Shown here: piece by piece, positions 51,514 through 63,587 of the stretch
How the letters are laid out: each line of letters begins with the position of its first letter
How positions within the stretch are numbered: the stretch's first letter is position 1
Assembly (NCBI GenBank): GCA_026874595.1
Contig: CM049320.1
Span: forward strand, 28,444,714 to 28,508,713
DNA: 64,000 nt
Direction of reading: 5' to 3'
From: Sipunculus nudus
Lineage: Eukaryota; Annelida; Sipuncula; Golfingiida; Sipunculidae
The notes under the pieces: model-generated
What the model saw: the letters and a program-made list of their open reading frames with translations, nothing else
The model's database searches: none
What the model was told of the DNA's origin: nothing
Program-made: the position numbers and the translations under genes

Positions 51514-54500
51514 ACAAGGGACCCATGGGTCAGGCCGCTCAGCTGTTATATATGATCACAAAACATGATTTGGAAGAGGAGGTAAACAAATGCTGGTTTT
51601 GTGTAATAATATAAGCTGTATTATGAGTTTATGGTGTTTAACTCAAGTTATGTAAGATTTTGATATGATCCTTGGAGACAGGAAAGAGGATTGATGTCAT
51701 TTATATTATTTACAGTTGGAAACGGTGTTTTGACTTGGCCATATAACTTTATCTACATTGCAGTAGAATTATTTGACAAAAAAAATCTGTCCATAATCAG
51801 CCATGTTAATTATACTTTTTACAAATGTGTTAACTGTTATAATAATAACATATTATCCATACCCAAGAGTAGCACCAGCACAAATAATACAAGTTAAAAT
51901 ATTTATAAAAAATTAATAAAAAATATTGAGTCAAATATAATTTAAATTAAAAATTATAACAGTATCATCTGAACAGATTTTCTTAATAATATAATCAAAA
52001 TAAATGATTATTAAAATAATATTAAAGAATATATTTATGAATGCATTCATGAATACATTTTGAAATTATTTGCATTTTTATTCAAATACTCCCATTTTTA
52101 CCTGTATTTCTATTCTTATGCAAACAAAAATTATGGAGTATATATTTATATTCGCACTCAAATACATTTGCAAAGTATTCGCACCATGTCTGGTATTTAT
52201 TCAGTTTCAGCTGAACAAAGTTCTTGAGAATCCAGAATATACAAATTTCACATATTTAGATAATGATCATAAGTACCTGGCCTTATGGCTTTAATTATAT
52301 TCAAAGAATAAAACTATTATATTCACTTTGGACTACTTTCACATCAATCTACGCACTAGACATAGCAAGAGTCTTGTGACAATTATAAACATTACAGAAA
52401 TCATAATGTGAACTTGTCTAAGATCTAATTTTTTATCACATTCAAATATTTTTATTTTATTTATTAATTTATAAGAAGTCATCTTAGCTACGAAAACATT
52501 ATATGTGTAAAAAATAACCCATGGATAAGAACACCCTATAAATTATATATGGAGAAAACTAGAAGTTACGCTCCGAGACAGCGGAAATCTTGCGCTTCTA
52601 AAGAAGAACTGATTTTCACGCTGCCTGCTTTGCCCGTTTATGCTATATTTAGACACCAGATGGCGGTTCGTTGTCCGCTGAAAAAAAAACATGCGTATGA
52701 TGTGACAAGCAGCCAACCAGATGCCAATAAACAAACACTCGACAGGCATCCTGGCTCCGCCCATAGCTACGCTTCAAGCGCCGCTTGATTACAGTTTATG
52801 GTCGAATTTTAATTGCTCCTTCTGCATTCTCGCATCATCGACCGATTCGATTATGACATTATGACTGTGTTAGCGTAGCCATGTATCTATTGTCTGCAGA
52901 ACTGAAACCAGCCAGCGAGGTGTGCACGCAGCCTTTGTTGTTACGTTTAGTTTGAATTACAGCTCACTTGCCGGGCATCCTATGTGCCAAAGGCCCTAAA
53001 CAAACCGCATCTCGGGAATTATCTCGGAGCCTGTGGCCTGTTCAGACGGTTACCGGGGCGATGAGCTGTCACTCATAATGAAATTAACAACATTGGCTCC
53101 GTGTATTCCTCGCTTGGCTGTGTCTTCCAGCACAAGGTCTCATCTGATTGGACAAAAATACCGTGCTCCCCTCTGGTGTTGCAATTAAGGATACGAGGTC
53201 ATAACAAACAGCGCTTACGATCATGGTAGTAGGCCTATAGGTAAAGAGCTGTGTAAAGGGCGTAACTAGAAATGGGCAAGTTTAACTTTTTAACAGCAAT
53301 AAAGGAACCAGTTATATAAATTTTGATTAGTCTTGTGGCAGCTGATACAACCACGAGTCTTAATGTCATTAGCTAAACATATTGACGTCTTTAATCAGTA
53401 ATTGTTTGAGTAAAATTAAAAATTTTTGACATATTCTATTTTTTCATAAATTTTGAAATAAATATAAATAAACAAGCTGAAACACTTTTAAAACACTTTT
53501 AAAAGACCTAGAAATTTATATTAATGTTATCAAAGTCTGCATCTTTGTCTATCATTAATTTCCATATATTCATATAATCACTAATAGTAAAGAACAATGT
53601 AATTTAATTTTTTTTTCATTATCAAAATTGAAATGAAAAATACCATAGGTGACTCCATCGTGTTATTTGAAATACATTTTCATCGATCCATACAAAATCC
53701 ATAAAACATCAGTAATTACAAGGTAATTCCATGTTACACATCAACGATCAAATTCCTTTTCATTTAATTTTACTTAAAGTTGTTACTGTAGACTTATATA
53801 AATTAATGTATTGTTTATTGTTATGTTGTTGGTCAAGACAACTAATCCATGAGTAGGGTTGGACACCTGAATCAACTGGTGCCAGCCACAAGCTGCCTGG
53901 CTGACCCCTCGCCCCAAGCGTGTATATTTTGCCGAAAACGTCACAAGGTGACATACAGGTGACTGAAGAGGGGCTGGGTAGAGCATGGGTGCCACAGGTC
54001 TCATAAACATTAATAAAAGCTACAGTTTATGGCCAGTTTCTTTCAACTTTCAAAATTAACAAACTGAAATCCTTATGTATGCATGATGTGAAAATATATC
54101 AACAGTGCGTACAGCAAAATATCATGGCATGGTCAAAGTTGGGCAAAATTTAAGGTACTGATTTTATTTTTATGCTAATAAATTATAAAATTTGAAAAAT
54201 TCAGAACCAATTATGGATATACAATTGAATCTTGATTAAATAATGTTATATCCCAGACAAAAAATCTCTACCTTCAGCAATTTTTATTTTAAGGGAGTAA
54301 ATATATTTGATTTTTTACAAAGTGCATTATGTTTCGGGCCCATAAGTGAAAATAGTGACACAATTCTGACATCATTTCTGACCGTGTGCATGGAGAGTGT
54401 ATAGAAGAACGTGGATATTATATATGATCTAAGTCAGATCAGTGGTTTTGATATTGGGCATTCTTGAAGTGTAACAATGGGGGTTTTAATGGAAAATTGG

Positions 54501-55385
54501 AAGTTTTTTTCTTAATATCTCAAAGGAATGAAGCCCTAGTGACCGAAGTTATGGTATGGTAGGGGATTTGGGGGACATCTAACTGTATGCCAAATTTTGG
54601 CAGCTGAAAGCTGGCCCGGAAAGCTAGGGAACTGAGCTCTAGCAAACTGCATAACACTAGCTTAAAATAAAATATACTTTACACAGTGCTTGAAAACTTG
54701 AATAAAATCTAGTTTTTTGGATCAACTGGTTTCAAATTTCAGATGTTAACATATGAAATGCTTAATAAAACATGCTGTGAAAATTAAATCCACAGCATTT
54801 ACAGGAAAATATGTACCATGTTCAAATCTGGGCAAAATTTAAGGTACTGATTTTATATTTATGCTTATAACTTATAAAATTTGAAAAATTCAGATCTAAT
54901 TTTTGGTTTATAATTAAATCTTGATTAAATATAGTTACATACCTAAAAAAAGTCTCTAGATTCAGCAATTCTCAAAATAAGGGAGTAAATAAATTTCCTG
55001 AACTTTTACAAAGTGCATTATGTTCGGGCCAATAATTTTAAGAATTTAAAAAATATTGAAATAATTTCTGGTATGTACATAGGAAATATAAAGAATAATT
55101 AATATACTAAAATGTTTAATATCAGGTCAGTGGTTTTGACATTAGCCAGTTTTGAAGTGTAACAATGAGGTTTTAAGGGAAAATGGAGGTTTTTCCTTAA
55201 TATCTTGATGGGACGAAGTCTCATTCGACCAATTTTCGGTATGGTAGGAGGTTTGGGGGACATCTAATGGTATGCCAAATTTCAGATTTGTAGGTCCAAT
55301 GGTATCAAAACGTGCTAGTTTAACGGACGGACGGACGGACAGCGGACCACGACTATAGCTCAGATGACTTATAGTCAGCTGAGTT
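51514..55385 (-). mobile_element. Second, inverted copy of the 3.7 kb repeat family
   Basis: The right end carries the reverse complement of the 25445 terminus: a GGACGGACGG run, then CGACTATAGCTCAGATGACT and the partner palindrome arm. Two internal repeats (about 54460 and 55130) correspond to those at 25610 and 26285. The left limit is set by AAGGGACCCATGG..CA and CGCTCAGCTG near 51514-51545, the complement of the end near 29090-29116. Only 53.8-55.39 kb aligns well; the middle is diverged and includes the 52550-53280 repeat, so the left limit is less certain. Confidence 0.55.
52550..53280 (-). repeat. Dispersed repeat, copy 2 (inverted relative to 50410-51010)
   Basis: Counterpart of 50410-51010, apparently nested within the larger element at 51514-55385. 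The two copies form a large inverted pair with about 1.5 kb between them. Confidence 0.68.
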
Positions 55386-56222
55386 AAAAATGTGATAAGA
55401 AACGAACCACATAATAGGTATACAGGCATTAGTTTTAATAGTCTTGCGACAAATATACATCAATCATGCATATCGTTTTATAAATGAAACAAAGAGTTCT
55501 ATGGATAATTATTAACTGTCATTTCCTCATCATGAAATTAACTGACAGAAGCTATCAACTTGTGCTCATTACGAAACTTAGAAACATGACGAATCGATCA
55601 CAACATTCACTATATGTGTGACCTGTATCCCTTTCAACAATGAAAATCATGTATATTTCAATATATGGTCTTGATACAAAAACATTAATATCAGCCAATA
55701 AGTTGTGTTTTAGAAAATATTAACAAACTACCTGAAGTATACAACCAAACTAGAAACATAACTCTTCACTGTGGGTAGGAGTGACTAGTTTAGGACTTAC
55801 ATCTGTGGATCTAAAAACCTCTCTTGAAGCTCGGAGACTCCTGGGCAGGTTGGTGCAAAACGTTGTAACAGAAAAAAGCTAGCATTCCGTACATGTGTAT
55901 GCAGTAAGTATGCTAATGCGGAACGTACACAGCAATATCGGGGATACAGTAAAGCGCTGCAGGTAAAGAGAAATCATCTGTCGCAGGAATACCTAGTCTC
56001 GATAAAGACTGAAGTGACTGGGCTACTTCATGTAAATTAGCGTCAGGTCCCATGACAAAGGAATACCCTATCAATCACGTCAAAGTGTGAATTTTTCCGT
56101 CCGTTACCATGCGCATGCGTTTCAATTCACTACCGTGAGCGCACACTGCGCAGACTCAGACTCTCAAGAGTAAAATCGACCTCTGGCGGAAGGGTGCCGT
56201 GAACGATTCAAATGTGTTGCAA

Positions 56223-56286
<64 letters not shown>

Positions 56287-56549
56287 ATATAGATGTACTG
56301 CATACGCATATATGGAATCATTCCAAGTGAATAAAATGTGAACCCTAACTTCATATGCATACGTACTTTCCACGCACTTATAAGGAATGCTATCTTTTCC
56401 ATGTTGGAAACCAGATGTTGAATGATATCCCTGATGTATAACCTGCAGTTGAATGCATTATGGCGACGAGTGAAAAATCACCCAACCCCAATAAAGGATG
56501 ATTACTACAGCTGAAATTTAACAAAGAGAAGACCTGTAATTGATCACTT
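55386..56549. other. Non-coding interval with an (AT)n run
   Basis: Holds a perfect AT run at 56230-56282. No gene recognised. Confidence 0.5.
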
Positions 56550-56788
56550 CACAGGCGCTTGAATCCCTATTTATAATAAAGTTTTCATATCCCCAATATT
56601 CTTAGAGATACAATGATGAAATCAGGTCAAACGACATGGTGATTACGTGTTATCACTTGTGATATTACAAGTGATAACACGGTATAAACGTTTTATTATT
56701 TGGTCGTCTGACCTGATTTCATCGTAGTATCTCTTAAAACATTTGAGATATGTAGACTTAATAATAAATAGGGATTCAAGCGCCTGTG
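56550..56788. mobile_element. Fully palindromic 239-bp foldback MITE
   Basis: The terminal arm CACAGGCGCTTGAATCCCTA is matched at the right by its exact complement. The inverted symmetry continues inward (ATGATGAAATCAGGTCA against TGACCTGATTTCATCGT) to a centre reading GTTATCACTTG/CAAGTGATAAC. There is no coding capacity. Confidence 0.85.
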
Positions 56789-56902
56789 ATCAGTACAAAA
56801 CGCTTCATCATAACTGGTCTACAGATGCTGAGTGTGACAACTATATGTAACACTATATGGCAGCATGAAGTTCTGATGGCAACAGAGTACCCTATCTCAT
56901 CT

Positions 56903-57997
56903 ATTACCTTTTTCACACGGTAAATGCAATTCGGTTTCAACATGTTTTAAATACTAATTGAGTGTTCACACGGCAATCAAAACCGTTTTCAAATCGATTG
57001 GTCAAAAACCAGGGTTGCCTGCAGCCAACTAAAAATTCCCCTTGCTTTTCCTTTCTTTTGGTTTTCAAGGATAAACCTACATGCCAATTTCATATTCGGT
57101 CTTAAAAAATCATTTTAGAGCTAAATCCAACCTAAACTTTATAAGAAAAAATATTGAACACAAAAATCTCACATCAAAACCGGTATCTCAGTATGGAAAT
57201 ATAAAGGATATGCTTTAAAAAGCAGCAGGTTTATTACAGGGGCAATTAAAGTTATGTCCATTTCTGCAAAGAGTGGCGAATACTGTGAAACCCTTTTCTC
57301 ATCTGACTCTTGAATGTAGAGGGGAAAAGGGCGGGCATATTGAATGGGAGGTTGGGGAATGGAAATGTTTTTTTTTTAAATTATACCGAATGTTCTATGT
57401 ACTCCTAAATAGTGAATATTACATATTGACCCATCAATTATTGGTGGTAGTATATGTCATGTAGTTTATACCATGTATCTTGGCTCTCTATCATTAACCT
57501 AGATTTAAAAATTTAAAAGGAAACAAGACTTTTTAATCTGCAAACATACCACAACTTTACAAGAAATGCCAAACCCTTTTAACCTAAGGGTCACCCGCGA
57601 TCACATTAGCCATTAAAAATTCCCGAACTTATCCCTGACCTTGAAAAAAAAATTATTTTTCTGACTTTCCCTTGACTGCTGGCAACCCTGCGAACGTTTT
57701 GGATCAAGCCCAGGAGATGGATTCATACCGTTTTGAAGGTTTCATCCAGTGTCGTGTGCCGCTCAATTTGTATTTAAAACTGTTTAGACCTAGTTTTCAA
57801 GCTGCAACTAGGTCACAGCGCAAGCGCCATTGCTTGCGTCAGTACATATGATGTTACATTGTTCCACATGAGAAACGTACACTACATGTAATAATGCCAG
57901 TATGAACGCATAACCCGGATTTGAACAAACCGATTTGGCCAAACCGCTTTGTTCAAATCTTTTTGAGAACGTTTTTTGTGTGTGAAAGGGTTATAAT
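56903..57997. mobile_element. Possible DNA element with TTTCACAC ends, host of a nested insertion
   Basis: Left end ACCTTTTTCACACGG; the right end read in reverse is ATAACCCTTTCACACAC. The ends match only over about 12 bp, so this is tentative. The hAT-like element at 57010-57690 sits inside it. Confidence 0.32.
57010..57690. mobile_element. Non-autonomous hAT-like element
   Basis: Ends CAGGGTTGCCTGCAG and CTGCTGGCAACCCTG are inverted repeats with the CAGGG start typical of hAT transposons. It is 681 bp long and has no transposase frame. An 8-bp target duplication is not obvious, so the superfamily is inferred from the termini only. Confidence 0.6.
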
Positions 57998-59226
57998 AAA
58001 TCTCTCTATCTAAACACTCACACGTGTATATATCCTTTAATATCCTTATATTCATAATATACATGCCTATATCAAAATAAAAGAGTAAGATTATAAAAGT
58101 TAAACTTCTTGCAATATTTGTTTTTGTATATATTTTTTTATAATATCTCTGTAGCCACACCCAAGGTGACCTTCAAAAGAGACAAAAAAATTTAATCTTC
58201 TGGCAAACATGTCATGGGATGTAACTTGTGTTTTGTATTAAACAAATGACAAATTTGTTAAATGGCTTGTTATACATACAATTTGGTCTAAAGTATGTAA
58301 TATTATAAGTACTTCCAAAGTTTTAAAATCACATTTCTAAATGACTGGCAGTTGTCTGTTAAACACAATGTCTCCGCGGATGCTTTCAAAGCAAAATATA
58401 TACCACTCGCTTTTTCAAAAATGGATTCTACCATTACATTTACCTATGTGAATTTTGTGTTATCTCAAAGGGCCTACAATTGAACTTCAAGGGTGTAGGG
58501 GGATGACTCAGAGTGGGAGAGTAATCATAGTTGGGACAAATTTTTTTGTAAACATATATATATTTATATGAAGTACAACTAAGTATAAGGGTTACTTCTG
58601 AACCAGGTTTAGATATATAATATTTTGTCCAAAATTGTAATCATTAATATATTTAATTGTAATTATTCCCAAAAATTCCCAATCTATAAATAATTTCTCT
58701 GAAGAGAAGAGGCATGATTACTTTGACTCTCTCCCACTAGGGATGGGGGGGGGGGGGGGTAATATACCCTGATCCCCCCCCCCCCCCAACACACACACAC
58801 AAATGTATTGACGCCTCAGTGAATGGAATAAAACTGCATGTTGATCAAGCACAAATGTGACCAGAACAGAGTCATTGTTCAAGTATCGTTCACCAGATGT
58901 CACCCATGTACAATGTTGGAGATCACACAATCTATATTGTGGAATGCTGCTTCTTATTTGCGACCCTGTGAGAATAATATTCTGTCAAAATGAAATGCCA
59001 AAATTGTGAGATTTTCGGGAAATGTTTGCTATGAGTCAGCAGTGTATAGATTCAATATATGAAGCATTTAACTTGATGATGAAAACAAATGCTACTTTCA
59101 AAACACTTCTTAATTATATTAATATCTATACCTATTAATATATAACATTCACAAATACTATTGATTTAACTGTTAAGTGTTACAATATGGCAGACACCAC
59201 CCTGATGTTGGTCTTATATATGACAA

Positions 59227-59294
<68 letters not shown>

Positions 59295-59636
59295 ATAAAT
59301 AACAAGCAATCTAGTTATATGCATAATTAAGGCTCAGTATGAATTTGCAACAATGTATAATGACATGGCCAGCTTTAAAAAAATATTTATCTGTTTGTTA
59401 CTGGCAACATATAGCAATTACAAATGGAATAAATAACCCATGGTAACATCCAATGCACTTAAGCATTATTCACATGTATATATTACTGAGGATCATGACA
59501 GTTGGTATGGCAGAAACTTAGCTTATACTTAATTTTAATATATATATATACATAACACACCACACCACTGAACTGTATGCTACTTTCAAAAACTGTTCAA
59601 AAAGAAACCCTATTTTTTCCACTAACATTGCTTTGA
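57998..59636. other. Non-coding interval with G/C homopolymers and (AT)n
   Basis: Holds a G run (58745-58759) close to a C run (58773-58787), a short CA run and a long AT run (59236-59290). No gene recognised. Confidence 0.5.
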
Positions 59637-60118
59637 ATAATAGCCCCATTTACACACGTTTTTCTGGAGCATGCGCCAAGTCCCCAAAATGCGCCAGATT
59701 TCAAAGATTTTTCGTCTGGAGCGCGCTACATTTTGACCACCAGTTTGAGGCGGTTCCAGATTCTAGCGGGCACCAGACTGAGTCTGGCGCAGCCTACATT
59801 TGTGCTTCGAATGTGTAAACAGAAGTGGAGCACGCTACCTTTTCAGCGCGCTCCAGCAAGACTCCGCCGTCATGTGACTAGGATTTAGCCATGCCCGCTG
59901 GGGGAATCCAATCTAGATTGCAGTATTTATCTGCGTGTAAATGCAATGCAGCTTCTAGGCCAGGCCAAGTGCAGTGCGGCCTAACTTGACAGGGTAGCGC
60001 GCTCTTCATGGTCACTTGGTCCTGCACAGTGTAAATGCAAGTTAAAATGTAGCCCGCTCCACATTTTTCCGGACCAGTCTAGCGCGCCATATTTTTCCAT
60101 ATATAATTGGGGCTTATA
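59637..60118. mobile_element. Possible GC-rich MITE
   Basis: A block much richer in GCGC motifs than its surroundings (several AGCGCGC and GTGTAAATGCAA words). It is bounded by ATAGCCCCATTTACA on the left and, in reverse, ATAAGCCCCAATTATA on the right. The ends match over about 10 bp only. No protein domain. Confidence 0.38.
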
Positions 60119-60317
60119 TCTCAATGCTCTCAACCAACTACTTTTTTAGACAAAGCTTATGCATGACAGGGGTTTTTGGGGGGTTGAGACCCCCCCCCCC
60201 CTCCCTTGCTCTCAACCAACAACTTCTTTTTTAAACAATTTTTATGCATTACACCTGTTGACCCCTCCCTGTAAAAAATCCTGGATCCACGCCTGATGCA
60301 GGTATAAACATAAAGGG

Positions 60318-60486
60318 TGAAACCTGTGTAATAAGACCACTCATGGGACCGGTCAAAAGTGGTCTCAATTCACAGGTGATCTTATTAGACAGGTCCGTTA
60401 TAACAATTAAAAATGCTTTCAGTTCATTAAAGGGTGGTGTTGTTAGACGTGGTCTAATCAGACAGGGTGTCATTTAGACAGGTTCC
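60318..60486. mobile_element. Short MITE, about 169 bp
   Basis: Left end TGAAACCTGTGTAATAAGAC and right end in reverse GGAACCTGTCTAAATGACAC form imperfect inverted repeats, with GTGGTCT/AGACCAC-like words inside. No coding capacity. Confidence 0.5.
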
Positions 60487-61489
60487 GCTGTTATAAAAAA
60501 TAGTGATGCAAAAACAAGAAGGTGTGAAACAAAATCATCAACAACATATCCACTAACTTTAAGACAAGATCAATATAATATATCATTTCACTGGCATCTT
60601 TGGGCAAGCTTGTTACTCCAATGTTGCACTCCATGGGACAATGACAATGCTAAGAGATTGTATTGGCTGGTGAGACAAAATTGAAAATGACCTTTAAGCT
60701 GATGTGTATAATACAGCAGAATATATCACATGAGCATTCTGAGAGAAGAGATTAGTCGCTTTGTGCAGGGATATGACACAATAAACAGGCACACTTACAT
60801 GATATACTTATTCCTATACATTAAGACATATCCATAAATATTTATGCAAGTAAAAATGTACAAATAAGATGATACACTCTAATGTGCTTCCAAAAGAGAA
60901 GTGATATACTTGGTCAGGAACAGATACATCAGTGAATATACATGTGTTCATAATGTTATTGAAGACCCTAAAGGTGTGTTTCCATGTGCACATACATAAT
61001 AAATACATTTTATTCCTTATAAAGTGCAACATATAAAACAAGCTCAGCTTTATCAGATGAGCTTCACATAAAATAATACAAAAAAATCAAGGTAAAATAT
61101 ATTTCATCCATTAAAATAAAGCATGGTGTATAGATTAGGAATAGTAAAACTTGGTTAAAATATATCTTAAGATTATATTTAAAACCTGCTAAGCTGTTCT
61201 CTGACTTAACCTTACATGGTAGACTGTTCAATATGTTAACCAAACCTGAATTTAAGTCTGTTTAACAGTAGGTGCGTGTATATATGTGTGAACTGGCAGA
61301 CTTAAATATTTGTACAGTGGATCCAGCAGGCCTTCCACAAAGACCCTATGTGTGAAAAACGATCCTGTTGCGACTTTCACACATACGCATATATGCTGAG
61401 GACACATGGGAACACCAAGTTTACAAAATCATACGAGTGATTTTGCACACATAAATACATATACGCACACATGGAAACACCCCTTAATT

Positions 61490-62155
61490 CAGATGAACAA
61501 AAAGGATGGACTTAAAATCTGAATGAAGGCCTTGGAGAATAGATACAGGAACAAAATATTATTCAGGGCCTTAACTAAAGAAGGTGTACCTTGAGCCTGA
61601 TTCAAGGCCTTGACTCAGGGAATAGTTGCAGGACCTGACCGTGAATCAAAGCCTTCACTCAATTCACAAATGATAAATCTGACATTTTATAGTAGGCCTT
61701 CATTAAATGAACAAAGGAGCCTGAATCAGGGCCTTCACTAAGTAAGTAGATTGTAATGGACCTGGAACTTGAATCAAGGCCTTGATTCAGTGAAGAGATA
61801 ATGACGGGCCTGAGGCCTGAATCAAGGCCCTCTGTCAGTGTTCAGATTATGATTGACCCAGAGCCTAAATCTGAGCCTAAATCTGAATTGAAGCCTCTCA
61901 GTAAACAGATGATGATGGGTCTGGGGCCTGAATCAAGGCCTCCTCTTAGTGAACAGATAATGATGGGCCTGGGGCCTGAATCAAGGCCCTCTCTCAGTGA
62001 ACAGATGATGAATGACCTAGAGCTTGAATCTAGGCCTTCACTTGGTGATCAGATGATGACTGACCTAGAGCCTAAATCTAGGACTTCACCTGGTGAACAG
62101 ATTATGTTTTTGATATCTGAGATGGGACCTTCACTCAATATACAAATGACAGTTT
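61490..62155 (+). repeat. Minisatellite with a 48-bp (16-codon) unit
   Basis: Regular 48-bp units from about 61907 to 62099, with degenerate 48-60-bp relatives back to about 61490. The core is GGGCCTGAATCAAGGCC followed by TCAGTGAACAGATGATG. Because 48 is a multiple of three, the plus strand stays open from 61801 to 62160 and would read as 16-residue repeats (GLGPESRPSLSEQ). It lies just downstream of the SLC12A9-like stop codon, so it probably sits in or near that gene's 3' UTR. I do not call it a protein gene. Confidence 0.82.
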
Positions 62156-62233
62156 ATTGATAAAGGATTTCCACTGAATGGAATGACCATGTGACCTGTA
62201 CTGGATGAGGAGTCCTTAGTATTACAGTGATAT

Positions 62234-63587
62234 TTACAGAGTAGTGGAGGTGACAGTGTTCAGCCCGTGCACTAGGACAGTCGGTGGCAGATCTACTGTC
62301 AGAAGATCAAGATGATGGAGATAAGCATCCCTTGTCGATAGATCCTGCGGTGGTTTTGGGAGATACAGGAATGTCACAGCAGTGTTTCTACTATTCTTCC
62401 GTATAAGTTCGTTCATCCCATACATGTAGTCATCACACATGCCACTATTTCCCTCCGCAGCTGCAGTGTCCATTGTGTCATTTCGTCTTCCTCTGAGCAC
62501 TGCCAGCTGGTCGTCCCATACAACCAGTTCCACTTCTGCAGGGATTCTTAGCTGCGACAGAATCCCTTGTGCCTTTTTTTCTCGCTGGGTGACATTTTCA
62601 CTCGCTGAACTGACACATAAATGCACGCGAACTTGAGAACTGCTTTTCCAATGAGCAACCATGTTCAAAATACAGGCAAGCTGAAGCATGTACAGACAGG
62701 TTTTATCAATATAATTGGCAGTGGCAGGCTCAAAGAAGTTCACAGGCCAAACATCAATGAACATTCGCTCAGATGTCTGCTTGAATATATAATCCCGGTC
62801 GAGTCGGCTGAAGTTTCGACACAAGCAGATGTTCTTCTCCATACGTAACACATCAGAGATCATCTGAATATATTCTGATCTAGTCAGTAATTTTTCATCT
62901 TCTGGCCCTCTGACTGATGGAAAATTGCTCAGATGATCGGGGCTCTCAGATGGCGAGTTTGAATAAAACTGTACAAGTCTTCTTCTTCGTCTTGGTTGGA
63001 TGTTCGCCAAATCATCAGTTTGTTGTGAACTATCGTAAAATCCCATTATGATTGTATTTGGCTTCATACCTCCAAGACCGGAGAGTCTGATCAAATGATG
63101 CATCCCTTCTCTCAAAGTGTCTGACAATGTCAACTCCGTAAAGGCCTTGACCTTCAGATTTTCAATCAGCATCTGCCAGGCTCCTGTCTCCTGAAAACAC
63201 GGGTCCTCTTCTGAGTCCTCAAACCTTCCGATTTTTACATGGCCAAGTACATATAAACCTCCCTTTTTGATGTCATTGATAAATTGTATCAGCTGGCAGC
63301 ATGAGCGGGGGTTTGAGACTAAGAACAGCATTTGTGGTCTCCAGAATTTCACGCTGTTCTTACGGACATCTAGCATCAGAAGGTATTTGCGTACTTGGTG
63401 AAATATCAAAGCTTGACTGATGGAGCCCCAGTTGGCAGGAAACGCTCGTAAATGTAAGAGTATGATAAGGATGAGACAGACAGTGACAGCGACGGATCCG
63501 TAGATCGGGTTGACAAGGAAACACATGACCATGCTGCCAATGAGTCCAAACATGCAGGTGTACCAGGTGAAGAAATGGAAGGTCGGC
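62234..63587 (-). CDS. SLC12A9: SLC12A9-like transporter, last coding exon (gene incomplete)
   Basis: Encodes the C-terminal 450 residues of a solute carrier 12 family member; in vertebrates SLC12A9 is a cation-chloride-cotransporter relative (CIP1) that acts at membranes. The exon starts after a TTTTTTTACAG acceptor at 63588 (phase 2, completing an Arg codon) and ends at TAA (62236-62234). It begins RPTFHFFTWYTC, followed by two membrane segments (MFGLIGSMVMCFLVNPI and VAVTVCLILIILLHL). The long cytoplasmic domain shows family hallmarks: WGSISQALIFHQVRKYLLML, VKFWRPQMLFLVSNPRS, KKGGLYVLGHV, VKAFTELTLS, LSGLGGMKPNTIIMGFYD, VDVWPVNF and the closing TVLVHGL. Upstream exons for the transport core lie beyond 64000 or were not found. 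I see no frameshift or internal stop. The large single exon for the whole C-terminal domain is worth noting. Confidence 0.9.

Noticed and set aside
61801-62160. 119-codon frame with 16-residue repeats
   Set aside because: The frame is explained by the 48-bp repeat period. There are no flanking splice or start context and no known domain.
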